Source: Romboutsia faecis (GTDB taxonomy: Bacteria > Bacillota > Clostridia > Peptostreptococcales > Peptostreptococcaceae). From it: a stretch of DNA of 61,294 nt. Numbering within the stretch: position 1 is the first letter of the stretch; each line of letters begins with the position of its first letter. The stretch covers positions 1 to 61,294 of the forward strand of contig NZ_JACRWE010000010.1 in assembly GCF_014323405.1 (NCBI RefSeq), in the 5' to 3' direction. The notes under the pieces were generated by a model. It saw only the letters and a list, made by a program, of their open reading frames with translations. It was not told where the DNA came from and did no database searches. This document shows, piece after piece, positions 49,591-60,100 of this stretch. The translations under genes were made by a program, and so were the position numbers.

Positions 49591-50661
49591 TTATATATGC
49601 CTATCTAATAATACTAATTGTTGCATTTTTATAAGTCCATTTTTTATATAAGTTGCTCTTATTTCTCCTATACCTTCCACTTCATCAAGTTCTTCTATGG
49701 ATGCTCTAACTATTGATTGGAAGTTATCAAAATAATTAACTAAATTTTCTATTATAGTTGCAGGCAATCTATGTATTTTGTTAAGTATTCTATAACCTCT
49801 AGGCCTTATAGCCATATCCATACTCTCAGAAAATCCACTATAACCTAATATTCTTGCCATATTAGCTAAATCTATTAATTCTTCATCACTTAAGCTTCTC
49901 ATTTTTTGATTAAAATCTTTAATACCTAGATCTTCTCTTTTGTAATCTTTAAAAATTAATTTTTGATCAATTCTAGCTGTACCCATTAACTCTTCTAGCT
50001 GCATACTAACTAAGTTACCTTCTACTCCTAGTTCTATCACGTAATTTTCTATTATGTTGGTAATCCTCATTACCATTTCCATTTTTTGTATAACCAAAGC
50101 AACATCATAAATAGTAACTAAATCTTTAAATTCTAATGCATTAAGATTTATTACAGCCTGATCTAAAACAGCTTTATACTTTTCTAAAGTCTGTATAGCT
50201 TGATTGGCTTTCGTAAAAATCTTTGATATTTCTTCTATTACATATTTATATTGTCCCTGATATACGGTTATTATGTTTCTTCTTTGTGATATAGCTATAA
50301 CAATAGCTCCTGTTTGTATAGCTACTCTTTCTGCAGTCCTGTGTCTAGTACCTGTTTCTGAAGTAGGAATAGAATAGTCTGGTATAAGTTGCGCATTTGC
50401 ATATAATATTTTTTTAGTATCTCCGCTTATAACTATTGCTCCATCCATTTTTGCTAATTCATATACATAAGCTGGTGAGTATTCTGCATTTATTGCAAAT
50501 CCACCATCTACTACATCCATTATTTCTTCGTTTGTAGCAATTACTATAAGCCCTCCTGTTTTAGCCTTTAATACATTATCTAATCCCTGTCTTAATTGAG
50601 TTCCTGGAGATATCATTTTTAAAGCCTGTAATAATTCTTTATTGCTTAGGAAATTATCCAT
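49591..50661 (-). CDS. disA: DNA integrity scanning protein DisA, diadenylate cyclase
   Basis: DisA, 356 residues, makes c-di-AMP from two ATP and scans DNA for branched structures. The DAC domain has DGA at 73-75 and RHR at 106-108 (GTRHRTAER), both required for catalysis. A central helical spine and a C-terminal helix-hairpin-helix DNA-binding domain (LDEVEGIGEIRATYIKNGL) follow. It begins 3 bases after radA; RadA partners with DisA at recombination intermediates and reduces its synthesis in B. subtilis. Confidence 0.97.
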   Translation of the reverse strand: MDNFLSNKELLQALKMISPGTQLRQGLDNVLKAKTGGLIVIATNEEIMDVVDGGFAINAEYSPAYVYELAKMDGAIVISGDTKKILYANAQLIPDYSIPTSETGTRHRTAERVAIQTGAIVIAISQRRNIITVYQGQYKYVIEEISKIFTKANQAIQTLEKYKAVLDQAVINLNALEFKDLVTIYDVALVIQKMEMVMRITNIIENYVIELGVEGNLVSMQLEELMGTARIDQKLIFKDYKREDLGIKDFNQKMRSLSDEELIDLANMARILGYSGFSESMDMAIRPRGYRILNKIHRLPATIIENLVNYFDNFQSIVRASIEELDEVEGIGEIRATYIKNGLIKMQQLVLLDRHI

Positions 50662-50664
50662 TAC

Positions 50665-52038
50665 TTATTTATTACCCCCTAGCACTATATTTATAGCCTG
50701 TCTTAAATTATCTACTGGAATAATATCTATTCCTTTAATATCTTTTACTGCCTCATAGTTATTTTTAGGAATGACTATTTTTTTAAAACCTAATTTTTTG
50801 CATTCAGCTATTCTTTTTTCTATAAAACTAACTGCTCTTACTTCTCCAGTTAGTCCAACTTCACCTGTAACAACTACATGTTCTGATACTGGTATATTTC
50901 TAAAACTTGATGCTACTGCAATTATTATCCCCATGTCTATAGAAGGTTCATTAATCTTTATTCCACCTACTACATTGATGTAAACATCTTGATTTTGTAT
51001 CTGTAATCCTACACGCTTTTCTAATACAGCTAAAAGTAATGCAACTCTATTAAAGTCTACTCCTGTTGCCGTTCGCTTAGCTATACCAAAACTTGTAGGT
51101 GATACTAGAGCTTGAAGCTCAAGTAACATTGGTCTAGTACCTTCAACAGTAGATATTATTACTGACCCAGCTACATCCTTTGGTTTTTCTGATATAAGTA
51201 CTTTTGAAGGATTATCTAGTTCAACTAAGCCCATATCTCTCATCTCAAACACACCTAATTCATTAGTTGACCCAAATCTATTTTTTACAGCTCTAACTAA
51301 TCTGTATGTATTATATCTTTCTCCTTCAAAGTAAATAACAGTATCAACCATGTGCTCTAATAGCTTGGGACCTGCTAAAGAACCTTCTTTTGTTACATGT
51401 CCAACTACAAACGTAGATATACCCATTTTCTTAGAAATTTTCATGAACTTGGATGTACCTTCTTTAATTTGACTTACGGTACCTGGAGCAGATGCTATTT
51501 CAGGACTATACACAGTCTGAATTGAGTCTACTATTATAAGTTCTGGGTTTATGCTATCTAGATTAGCTTCTATTAAGCTTAAGTTATTTTCTGCAAATAT
51601 ATATAAATTATCGGAATTAATTCCTAATCTTTTAGCTCTCATTTTTATTTGAGATTCTGATTCTTCTCCTGAAATGTATAAAACTTTTCTACCTGCGTTT
51701 GCCACATTGCTTGATACTTGTATTAAAAGAGTTGATTTCCCTATACCAGGATCCCCTCCTACAAGAACTAACGAGCCTTTTACAATTCCTCCACCAAGAA
51801 CTCTATCTAATTCTGCTATTTCTGTAGAAAATCTTTCTTCTTCCTTTGTTTCTATAGAATTTATATTCATTGGTCTTGATGAAGATTTATCTATAATAAA
51901 AACTTCTTTTTTTGAATTTTTTTGTTCTATCTCTTCTACAAATGTATTCCACTTTGTACATTCTGGACATTTTCCAAGCCATTTACTTGTCTCATATCCA
52001 CATTCTTGACATACATATTTTGTTCTAATTTTTGCCAT
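50665..52038 (-). CDS. radA: DNA repair protein RadA
   Basis: RadA, 457 residues, a RecA-like helicase promoting branch migration in recombination. It has a zinc finger with C10, C13, C24 and C27, Walker A GDPGIGKST at 95-103, the RadA-specific KNRFGSTNE, and a C-terminal Lon-protease-like domain (VNVVGGIKINEPSIDMGIII) lacking proteolysis. It heads the radA-disA-yacL unit, after the clpC terminator. Confidence 0.97.
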   Translation of the reverse strand: MAKIRTKYVCQECGYETSKWLGKCPECTKWNTFVEEIEQKNSKKEVFIIDKSSSRPMNINSIETKEEERFSTEIAELDRVLGGGIVKGSLVLVGGDPGIGKSTLLIQVSSNVANAGRKVLYISGEESESQIKMRAKRLGINSDNLYIFAENNLSLIEANLDSINPELIIVDSIQTVYSPEIASAPGTVSQIKEGTSKFMKISKKMGISTFVVGHVTKEGSLAGPKLLEHMVDTVIYFEGERYNTYRLVRAVKNRFGSTNELGVFEMRDMGLVELDNPSKVLISEKPKDVAGSVIISTVEGTRPMLLELQALVSPTSFGIAKRTATGVDFNRVALLLAVLEKRVGLQIQNQDVYINVVGGIKINEPSIDMGIIIAVASSFRNIPVSEHVVVTGEVGLTGEVRAVSFIEKRIAECKKLGFKKIVIPKNNYEAVKDIKGIDIIPVDNLRQAINIVLGGNK

Positions 52039-52151
52039 TGTTTAAATCACCCTTAATTTATTATTGTACTATATAATCTTAACATTTGCATGGAATAATA
52101 TGTAAATGTAATAATTTTTTAATATAATATAGTTTGAAATCTAAATTTTCA

Positions 52152-52178
52152 TAAAAAATAGAGGAGTATAACTCCTCT
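52152..52178 (-). terminator. Terminator of clpC
   Basis: Hairpin AGAGGAGT/ACTCCTCT (8 bp, short loop) followed by ATTTTTTATG on the minus strand, 10 bases after the clpC stop. Confidence 0.87.
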
Positions 52179-52188
52179 TATTATATTA

Positions 52189-54645
52189 CTACTCTTTTGT
52201 TACAAAAACTACTTTATTATTTTTAATTTTTGCTACTATAGAGCTTCCTTTCTTTACGTCACCTCTTAATATAGCTTCAGACAATTCATCTTCTAATTCT
52301 TTTTGAATTGCTCTCTTTAGAGGTCTCGCTCCATATTCTAAATCTATTCCAGATTTAGCTATCAATTTTATAGCATCTTCATCCATCTCTAATTTTATAT
52401 CCATTTCTTTTAATCGTTTAACTACCTGTTCTGTCATTAAAATTACGATTTGAGATATATGCTCTTCATTTAAAGCATGGAACACTATTATATCATCAAT
52501 TCTATTTAAAAACTCAGGTCTAAATTGTTTCTTCAATTCAGACATTATGCACTCTTTCATTTTTTCATATTCATCAGCTTCTTTTTCTTCATCACTTATA
52601 GTTGTAAAACCTAAAGTTTTTTCTTGTTTTATTTTAGTTGCACCTACATTTGAAGTCATTATTATAATAGTATTTTTAAAATCCACAGATCTTCCTTTAG
52701 AGTCTGTTAACCTACCTTCATCTAATATTTGTAGTAATATATTAAAAACATCAGGATGAGCCTTTTCTATTTCGTCAAATAGTACCACTGAATATGGCTG
52801 TTTTCTTACTTTTTCTGTTAACTGACCGCCATCATCATGACCTATATACCCTGGAGGAGATCCTATCATTCTTGATACTGAGTGTTTTTCCATATATTCA
52901 GACATATCTATTCTTATAATATGATTTTCATCTCCAAAATGAGCTTCTGCTAGAGCTTTACTTAATTCAGTTTTCCCTACTCCTGTTGGCCCTAAGAATA
53001 AGAATGACCCTATAGGTCTATTCGGATCTTTAAGACCTGCTCTAGATCTTCTTATTGCTTTAGAAATAGAATCAACAGCTTCATTTTGACCTACAACTCT
53101 TTCATGAAGTACTTCTTCTAAGTTTAGTAACTTTTCAGCTTCTTCTTCTACTATTTTATTTACAGGTACTCCAGTCCATAAACTTACAACCTCTGCTACT
53201 GCATCAGCATCTACCAAATCATAGTATTTAGAAGAAGATGTTCTCCATTCATTTTTAACGGTTTCTAGTTTTCTCTTTAATTTACCTTGTTCATCGCGTA
53301 CTTTTGCAGCCTTTTCAAAATCCTGCCCTCTTATAGCCTCTTCTTTTTCTTTATCTATGCAATTTATTTTTTCCTCTAATTCCTTTATACTCATTGGTGG
53401 AGTATTTTCTTTAAGTCTAACCTTTGATGCTGCTTCGTCTATTAAGTCTATTGCTTTATCTGGTAAAAATCGGTCTGTTATATATCTAATTGATAGGTCT
53501 ACTGCAGCAACGATTGCCTCGTCACTTATTTTCACTTTATGATGTGCTTCATATTTGTCTCTTAATCCTTCTAAAATATTTATTGTGTCATCTTTACTCG
53601 GTTCATTTACCACAATAGGTTGAAATCTTCTCTCCAATGCTGCGTCCTTTTCTACATGTTTTCTATATTCCTCTATAGTTGTTGCACCTATAATCTGAAT
53701 ATCACCTCTAGATAGCGTTGGCTTTAATATATTTGAAGCATCTATTGATCCTTCTCCTGTTGCTCCTGCACCTATCATAGTATGCATTTCATCTATAAAT
53801 AATATTATATTTCCATTTTTGATTACTTCATCTACTACTTGCTTTACTCTTTCTTCAAACTCACCTCTATATTTTGCACCTGCTAACAATGTTCCCATAT
53901 CTAAAGTATACAATAACTTATTTCTTAAATTTTCAGGTACATTACCTTGTGATATATCAATAGCTAATCCTTCTACTATAGCTGTTTTACCTACACCAGG
54001 ATCTCCTATAAGAACAGGGTTATTTTTTGTCCTTCTACTTAATATTTGAATTATTCTTTGTATTTCTTTCTCTCTACCTATAACAGGGTCTAGTTTATTC
54101 TGCTTTGCAAATAAAGTTAAATTTCTTCCGTATTTATCTAATAACTTTGATGATGCAACCTCTTGGTTGCCTGTGAAACTGCTATCATTACTTACTTGTA
54201 CTGTATATGACTCTATACCCATCATTTCTATTATTAATTGAACTATATCTCTTTGATTTATTCCTGAATAATTTAGTATTTTTATCCCTATACCTTCTCC
54301 TTCTTGAGCTATTGCTAATAATATATGTTCTGTTCCGATATAATTTGTTTTTAATTTGTTAGCAAATACTCCTGAAAGTTCTAGTATTTGTTTTGTTCTT
54401 GGGCTTAAGGTTACATCTTCTGATATTATTTCATTTTTACCTTCTAATTCAATTATTTTAGATTCTAAATACTCTTCTGTAACCCCCAATTTTGCAAGTA
54501 CCTTTGCTGCGATACCTTCCTGTTCTTTAAGAAGGCCTAAAAGTATATGCTCACTTCCTACTACCTTATGACCTAGTCTCTTTGCTGAGTCTACCCCCAA
54601 ATCTATAGCTGCTTTAGCTCTTTGAGTAAATCTATTGAAGTACAT
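52189..54645 (-). CDS. clpC: ATP-dependent Clp protease ATP-binding subunit ClpC
   Basis: ClpC, 818 residues, a AAA+ unfoldase that feeds ClpP. Two Clp_N repeats start the protein, then Walker A GDPGVGKTAIVEG (first AAA), a UVR/M domain with GQDFEKAAKVRDEQGKLKRK, Walker A GPTGVGKTELSKALA (second AAA) and a ClpP-docking LGF in EKTLGFTT. Upstream in many Firmicutes lie ctsR-mcsA-mcsB; here the next gene is an EF-G-like GTPase and no CtsR operator was found, so arginine-kinase control is not encoded in this locus. Confidence 0.97.
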   Translation of the reverse strand: MYFNRFTQRAKAAIDLGVDSAKRLGHKVVGSEHILLGLLKEQEGIAAKVLAKLGVTEEYLESKIIELEGKNEIISEDVTLSPRTKQILELSGVFANKLKTNYIGTEHILLAIAQEGEGIGIKILNYSGINQRDIVQLIIEMMGIESYTVQVSNDSSFTGNQEVASSKLLDKYGRNLTLFAKQNKLDPVIGREKEIQRIIQILSRRTKNNPVLIGDPGVGKTAIVEGLAIDISQGNVPENLRNKLLYTLDMGTLLAGAKYRGEFEERVKQVVDEVIKNGNIILFIDEMHTMIGAGATGEGSIDASNILKPTLSRGDIQIIGATTIEEYRKHVEKDAALERRFQPIVVNEPSKDDTINILEGLRDKYEAHHKVKISDEAIVAAVDLSIRYITDRFLPDKAIDLIDEAASKVRLKENTPPMSIKELEEKINCIDKEKEEAIRGQDFEKAAKVRDEQGKLKRKLETVKNEWRTSSSKYYDLVDADAVAEVVSLWTGVPVNKIVEEEAEKLLNLEEVLHERVVGQNEAVDSISKAIRRSRAGLKDPNRPIGSFLFLGPTGVGKTELSKALAEAHFGDENHIIRIDMSEYMEKHSVSRMIGSPPGYIGHDDGGQLTEKVRKQPYSVVLFDEIEKAHPDVFNILLQILDEGRLTDSKGRSVDFKNTIIIMTSNVGATKIKQEKTLGFTTISDEEKEADEYEKMKECIMSELKKQFRPEFLNRIDDIIVFHALNEEHISQIVILMTEQVVKRLKEMDIKLEMDEDAIKLIAKSGIDLEYGARPLKRAIQKELEDELSEAILRGDVKKGSSIVAKIKNNKVVFVTKE

Positions 54646-54781
54646 ATATTTCTACCTCCTTCTATAATTAAATTTAAATATACTTATAGTATATGCAACG
54701 TATTCTATTTTTCTGTTTGTACAATAAATTAATATTATTTTAACAAATATCTATTATCTTAATTTCGACATAAATATTAAA

Positions 54782-54817
54782 AATAATTAAAGCTCCAGAC
54801 TTGATTTCCAGAGCTTT
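54782..54817 (-). terminator. Terminator of the EF-G-like gene
   Basis: Hairpin AAAGCTCTGGA/TCTGGAGCTTT (11 pairs on the minus strand with two G-U) followed by AATTATTTTTA, 10 bases after the stop. Confidence 0.75.
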
Positions 54818-54826
54818 AATCTATAT

Positions 54827-56755
54827 TTATTGATTTGAACTTTCTATGATTTTTTTAGCTATTGCATTTGGAACTTCTTCATATTTTTCTAACTCCATCT
54901 CAAAATATCCTCTACCTTGAGTCATAGATCTTAAATCTATAGCATATTTAAATGTTTCGGCTTGTGGGGCTTCTGCATATATAATTTGTTTACCTCTAGA
55001 ATCTGGCTCCATTCCTAATATCTTACCTCTTCTTTTATTTATGTCTCCCATTACATCTCCCATATATTCATCTGGGATAGTTATTTTAAGCTTCATTATT
55101 GGCTCTAGTAAAATAGGTTGTGCTTCTTCCATACCCTTTTTAAATGCTATATTAGCTGCCATTTTAAAAGCCATTTCTGAAGAATCTACATCATGGTAAG
55201 ATCCATCATAAAGTGTTGCCTTAATATTAGTTACTGGAAAACCTGCTAAAACACCTTTCGTCATGGAGTCTCTTAATCCTTTTTCAACAGCAGGTATATA
55301 TTGTTTAGGTACAGATCCTCCGAAAATCTCCTCTCCAAATTCAAATCCATCTGAACATCTTTCAAATTTGATTCTTACATCACCATACTGGCCATGACCT
55401 CCAGATTGTTTCTTATGCTTACCTTGAACATCTGCAAAACCTTTAATTGTCTCTCTATAAGCAACCTTTAAATCATCTAGTTCAACATCTACTCCAAATT
55501 TACTTTTTATTTTGTTTTTAACAGTATTTATATGTAACTCTCCTTGACCTCCTATAAGAGCTTGCTTTGTTTCAGAATTTCTATACCAACTTATAGTTGG
55601 ATCTTCTTCGACTATCTTATTTAATGCTGCACTTATTTTTTCTTCATCCCCTTTGTTTTTAGGCAGTATAGCATAGTATATTTGAGGTTTTGGTAAACTA
55701 ATACCTTCTAGTGGCGATTCATTCTTATTTACAGATAAAGTATCTCCCGTTTGCAATGAATTAATTTTTGTAAGAACTACAATATCTCCACACTCTGCTT
55801 TTTCTACTTCCTCTAATTCTCCATTTTTCACTGTATATAAATTATCTACTTTTTCTTTAATTGATTTATTTATATTATATAATTCAGTATCTTTATTTAT
55901 TTCGCCTTGAGTTATTTTTAAATATGATATCTTCCCTTTAAATGGATCTACTTTAGTTTTAAATACTAATCCTTTAAATTCACTATGACTATCTTTATAT
56001 TTAGGATCTAAGTATGAAGATACAGTTTCCAATATTTCTTTAGTCCCGATATTATTTATAGTAGAACCACATATTACAGGAATTATATCTCCATTTTGCA
56101 TACCTATAGTTATACCTTTTTGTATTTCTGTAGAAGTTAATTCCTCTCCACTAAAATATTTGTCTAGCATTATATCATCAGTTTCAGCTATAAGTTCCAT
56201 TAAAGCTTCCTTTACTGTTGACGCCTCTGTTTTAAATTCTCCGTCTAAATCATCCATATTTTCAAAAATATTATGCAATTTAACAAATTTCTTATCTTTA
56301 TATATAGGTATTATCATAGGCACTACTTTATTCCCATACTTTTCCCTTAACATTGCTATTGCATCTTTGTATCGTGCTTTTTCATTATCTATCTTATTAA
56401 TAAACATTATTTTAGGAATATTTTCTGTTAATTCTAATGATTTTTCTGTTCCAACTTGAATAGGTGTTGTTGCATCAATTACTATTACTGCTGCATCACT
56501 AGCTCTAAGAGATGATATAACTTCACCAGCAAAGTCAAAATAACCTGGAGTATCTAATAAGTTGAATTTATAATTATCATACTCAACTGGCATCAAGTTC
56601 ATGCTGTAAGTCATATTAGTTTTATCAGTTAGATTTGGTATCTTTTTAGTTAGATTTGATGTATAGGCTATTGCTTCAATTAGATTTGTTTTACCACAAC
56701 CACTGTGACCTAATATTGCTATGTTTCTTAACATGTTACTATCATAAACTTTCAT
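54827..56755 (-). CDS. EF-G-like translation-factor GTPase (FusA2 type)
   Basis: EF-G paralog of 642 residues. G1 is GHSGCGKT (16-23), G3 is DTPGYFDF (68-75) with Tyr at the position of the catalytic His, and G4 is NKID (120-123). The RGITI switch I motif is absent. Domain IV and V motifs (KHKKQSGGHGQYGDVRIKFE at about 430, GDINKRRGKILGMEPDSRG near 590) are conserved. It belongs to the FusA2/EF-G-like group found beside true FusA (23087-25153); its role is unknown and it is unlikely to replace EF-G. It lies alone between pyc and clpC with its own terminator. Confidence 0.85.
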   Translation of the reverse strand: MKVYDSNMLRNIAILGHSGCGKTNLIEAIAYTSNLTKKIPNLTDKTNMTYSMNLMPVEYDNYKFNLLDTPGYFDFAGEVISSLRASDAAVIVIDATTPIQVGTEKSLELTENIPKIMFINKIDNEKARYKDAIAMLREKYGNKVVPMIIPIYKDKKFVKLHNIFENMDDLDGEFKTEASTVKEALMELIAETDDIMLDKYFSGEELTSTEIQKGITIGMQNGDIIPVICGSTINNIGTKEILETVSSYLDPKYKDSHSEFKGLVFKTKVDPFKGKISYLKITQGEINKDTELYNINKSIKEKVDNLYTVKNGELEEVEKAECGDIVVLTKINSLQTGDTLSVNKNESPLEGISLPKPQIYYAILPKNKGDEEKISAALNKIVEEDPTISWYRNSETKQALIGGQGELHINTVKNKIKSKFGVDVELDDLKVAYRETIKGFADVQGKHKKQSGGHGQYGDVRIKFERCSDGFEFGEEIFGGSVPKQYIPAVEKGLRDSMTKGVLAGFPVTNIKATLYDGSYHDVDSSEMAFKMAANIAFKKGMEEAQPILLEPIMKLKITIPDEYMGDVMGDINKRRGKILGMEPDSRGKQIIYAEAPQAETFKYAIDLRSMTQGRGYFEMELEKYEEVPNAIAKKIIESSNQ

Positions 56756-57130
56756 ATAAGCACCTACCTTTTAATTTTTATACAAAATTTTCTTCGTAAA
56801 TAATTTAAAACTTTTGTATTTGCAGGTGGTGAATTTACTTAAATGATATAACATTCCCACTATACGCTTTAACTTTAGCTTAAGTAAGTCAATCTCATCT
56901 CTTTTTATGTGCTTCTCATTTTAATAAATTTTCCATTAAAATACTTACTTGGATATTTATTTACCTATAAAGTATTATTACCTCATATGATATATTTATC
57001 CTTCCTACTTAGTTATTTAACGTAAAGCTTGATAATTATTCTATTATTTCCTGAGCAATAAATATAATAAATGCTAATTAAATTCTTTTTACTATTTCTA
57101 CATTATATTATACTTTTCCTTTATTTATAA
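56756..57130. other. AT-rich intergenic region upstream of the EF-G-like gene
   Basis: After the pyc terminator, no ORF with a Shine-Dalgarno could be found on either strand in about 370 bases. A TTACTTAA/TTAAGTAA pair lies near 56836-56892 and the minus strand shows TTGACT followed by a TATAGT-like hexamer at 22 bases, too far for a standard promoter. The EF-G-like promoter must be here but I cannot point to it. Confidence 0.4.
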
Positions 57131-57175
57131 ATAAAAACTCTATATAAGCTTTCATTTTATCTATATAGAGTTTTT
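57131..57175 (-). terminator. Terminator of pyc
   Basis: Arms AAAAACTCTATATA and complement (14 bp, 57133-57146 and 57162-57175) with a 15-base loop and A/T-rich flank, about 12 bases after the pyc stop. Confidence 0.85.
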
Positions 57176-57186
57176 ATACTCAATTA

Positions 57187-60100
57187 CTATTCCATTACAA
57201 TTAAAAGTTGAGAGTCACCAACTACATCATTTTCACTTACTTTAATTGATTTTATTTTTCCAGATACTTTAGATACTATATTAGTTTCCATTTTCATGGC
57301 CTCTATAACTATTAATGCTTCATGCTCTTGTACTTCATCACCTTCTTCAACTAATATCTTTATAACCTTACCTGGAATACTTGCTCCTATTTGTAATGGA
57401 TTATCCATATCTGCTTTTACTACTTGACTTACTTTTCCAGAGAAATTATTATCTTTTATTTCTATTCTCCTAGACATTCCATTTAATTCAAATACTACTG
57501 TTCTATATCCATTTTCTTTTACATTTCCAATTCCAATTAACTTTATAGTTAATACTTTTCCATCTTCTATTTCTACATCACATTCTTCTCCCTTATTTAA
57601 ACCATGGAAAAATACTTCACTATCTAACTTAGATATATCACTATATTCTTGAAAATGTCTTAGATAATCTTCATATACCCTTGGGTATAATGCATAACTT
57701 AATGCATTTCTAATATTTGATTTTATGTTAAACTTTTTATCTAAATATCTTTTCTCATTTACAAAATCAAATTTAGGTATTAATAGACCTGGTCTAACAT
57801 CTATAGGAGATTCCCCTTTTAGTACTACTCTCTGTAAATCCTTAGGTATTCCACCTTCCGGCTGACCAATCATACCTTTACAGTAATCTACTACAGAATC
57901 TGGGAATGACAATTTCTCTCCCTCTTTAATTATGTTATCTTTTGTTAATTTATTCTTAGTCATAAATATTGCTAAATCTCCAACTACCTTTGATGAAGGT
58001 GTTACTTTAATTATGTCTCCAACCACTTTGTTAGCTTCTTTATAATTATCTTTTACTTCTTCAAATCTTCCAGTTAATCCTAGACTATCAGCTTGAGGTT
58101 TTAAATTAGAATATTGCCCTCCAGGTATTTCATATTCATATATTTCTGAACATGAATTAGCCATACCACTTTCAAATTTTTTATATATTTTCCTTAAATC
58201 TGCATAATAATTTCCTATTTCTCTATATCCATATAAATCTATATTTGTATCTCTCTCTGTAAATTTAAGAGATTCAACTATTGCATTTAATGATGGTTGA
58301 CTTGTAAGACCTGCCATTGTTTCCAATGCACCATCTACTATATCAACTCCAGCCTGAGAAGCCATTAAACAGGTTGCAACACCATTCCCACTCGTGTCAT
58401 GTGTGTGTAAATGAATAGGAGTTTTAACATTTTCTTTTAATGTCTTTATTAATATATATGCTGCCTGTGGTTTAAGTAATCCTGCCATATCTTTTATACA
58501 TATTATATCTGAGCCTAAAGATTCTAATTCTTTTGCCATTTTTACATAGTATTCTAAATCATACTTACTTTTTTCTGGGTTTAATATATCCCCTGTGTAA
58601 CACATACTAGCCTCTACAATTTTACCTGTATTTAAAGCCGTTTCTATTGATGGTTTCATATTTTCTACCCAGTTTAAAGAGTCAAATATCCTAAATATAT
58701 CTATTCCTTGTCTAGCTGATTCTTTTAAAAATTCTTTTATAACATTATCAGGGTAATTTGTGTATCCAACACCATTAGATGCTCTAAATAGCATTTGAAA
58801 CATTATATCTGGTATTTCTTTTCTTAGTTTTTGTAATCTAATCCATGGAGACTCATTTAAAAATCTATAGGCTACATCAAAAGTAGCTCCTCCCCACATT
58901 TCTAAAGAAAACAAATCTTTCATATATTCATTAGTAGGTTTAGCAACTTGTAATAAATCATATGTTCTAAATCTTGTTGCTAGCAAAGACTGATGCGCAT
59001 CCCTCATCGTCGTATCTGTTAATAATAACTTTTTATCATTCTTTATTTTCTTAATATATGATTCTTTTCCTAATCTATCAAATAAATTCTTACTTCCTTC
59101 TATTTTATCTATATTATTTTTTATATTAGGCTTGTGAGGCTGTTCAAACATAGGTTTTTCTTCACATTTATTATCATTTACTACTATATTGCCTATAAAT
59201 TGAAGTAGTTTTGTACCTCTGTCTCTACTTTTCTTTATTTCAAATAATTCTGGATGCTCATCAATAAATTTAGTACTACATTTGCCCTCTTTAAATAACG
59301 GATTTTTTAATACATTAATCAAGAATCCTATATTTGTCTTAACTCCCCTTATCCTTATTTCTTCTATAGATCTTATCGTCTTATTTATTGCTCCTTGAAA
59401 AGTTCTATCAAATGATATCGTTTTAACTAATAAACTATCATAATGAGGACTTATTTCAGCACCTGTAAATCCATTACCACCATCTAGCCTAATGCCAAAG
59501 CCAGATCCTGTTCTGTATACTTGAATTTTTCCTGTATCTGGCATGAAGTTATTTTCTGGATCTTCAGTAGTTATTCTCGCTTGTATTGAATAACCAATTA
59601 CTTTAATATCTTCTTGAGATTTTATATTGATTCTTTCACTATCCAATCTATATCCTTGAGCTATTAGTATTTGACTTTGCACTATATCCACTCCTGTAAC
59701 CATTTCTGTTACAGTGTGTTCTACCTGAACCCTAGGATTCATTTCTATAAAATAATATTCTCCATTGGAATCTACTAAAAATTCTAATGTACCTGCATTA
59801 ACATAACCTACATGCTTAGCTATTTTTAATGCATCATCGCATATACTTTTTCTTAATTCTTCACTTAGCGAAAATGCAGGTGCATATTCAATTATTTTTT
59901 GATGTCTTCTTTGTACAGAGCAATCTCTTTCATGTAAATGCACGATATTTCCGTGTTTATCACCTAAAATTTGTACCTCTATATGTTTAGGATCTACTAC
60001 ATATTTTTCTATAAATATAACATCTGCCCCAAACGCCTTTCTTGATTCGCTGCATACAGTTTCATATTCACGTTCTAATTTACCTTCTTCATATACAACT

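Noticed and set aside
54646..54781. CtsR operator before clpC
   Set aside because: No tandem GGTCAAA-like heptamers on either strand in the clpC upstream region.
54827..56755. EF-G-like gene as a tetracycline ribosomal protection gene
   Set aside because: The G1 and G3 motifs (GHSGCGKT, DTPGYFDF) fit the FusA2-like group better than TetM/TetO, and there is no mobile-element context.
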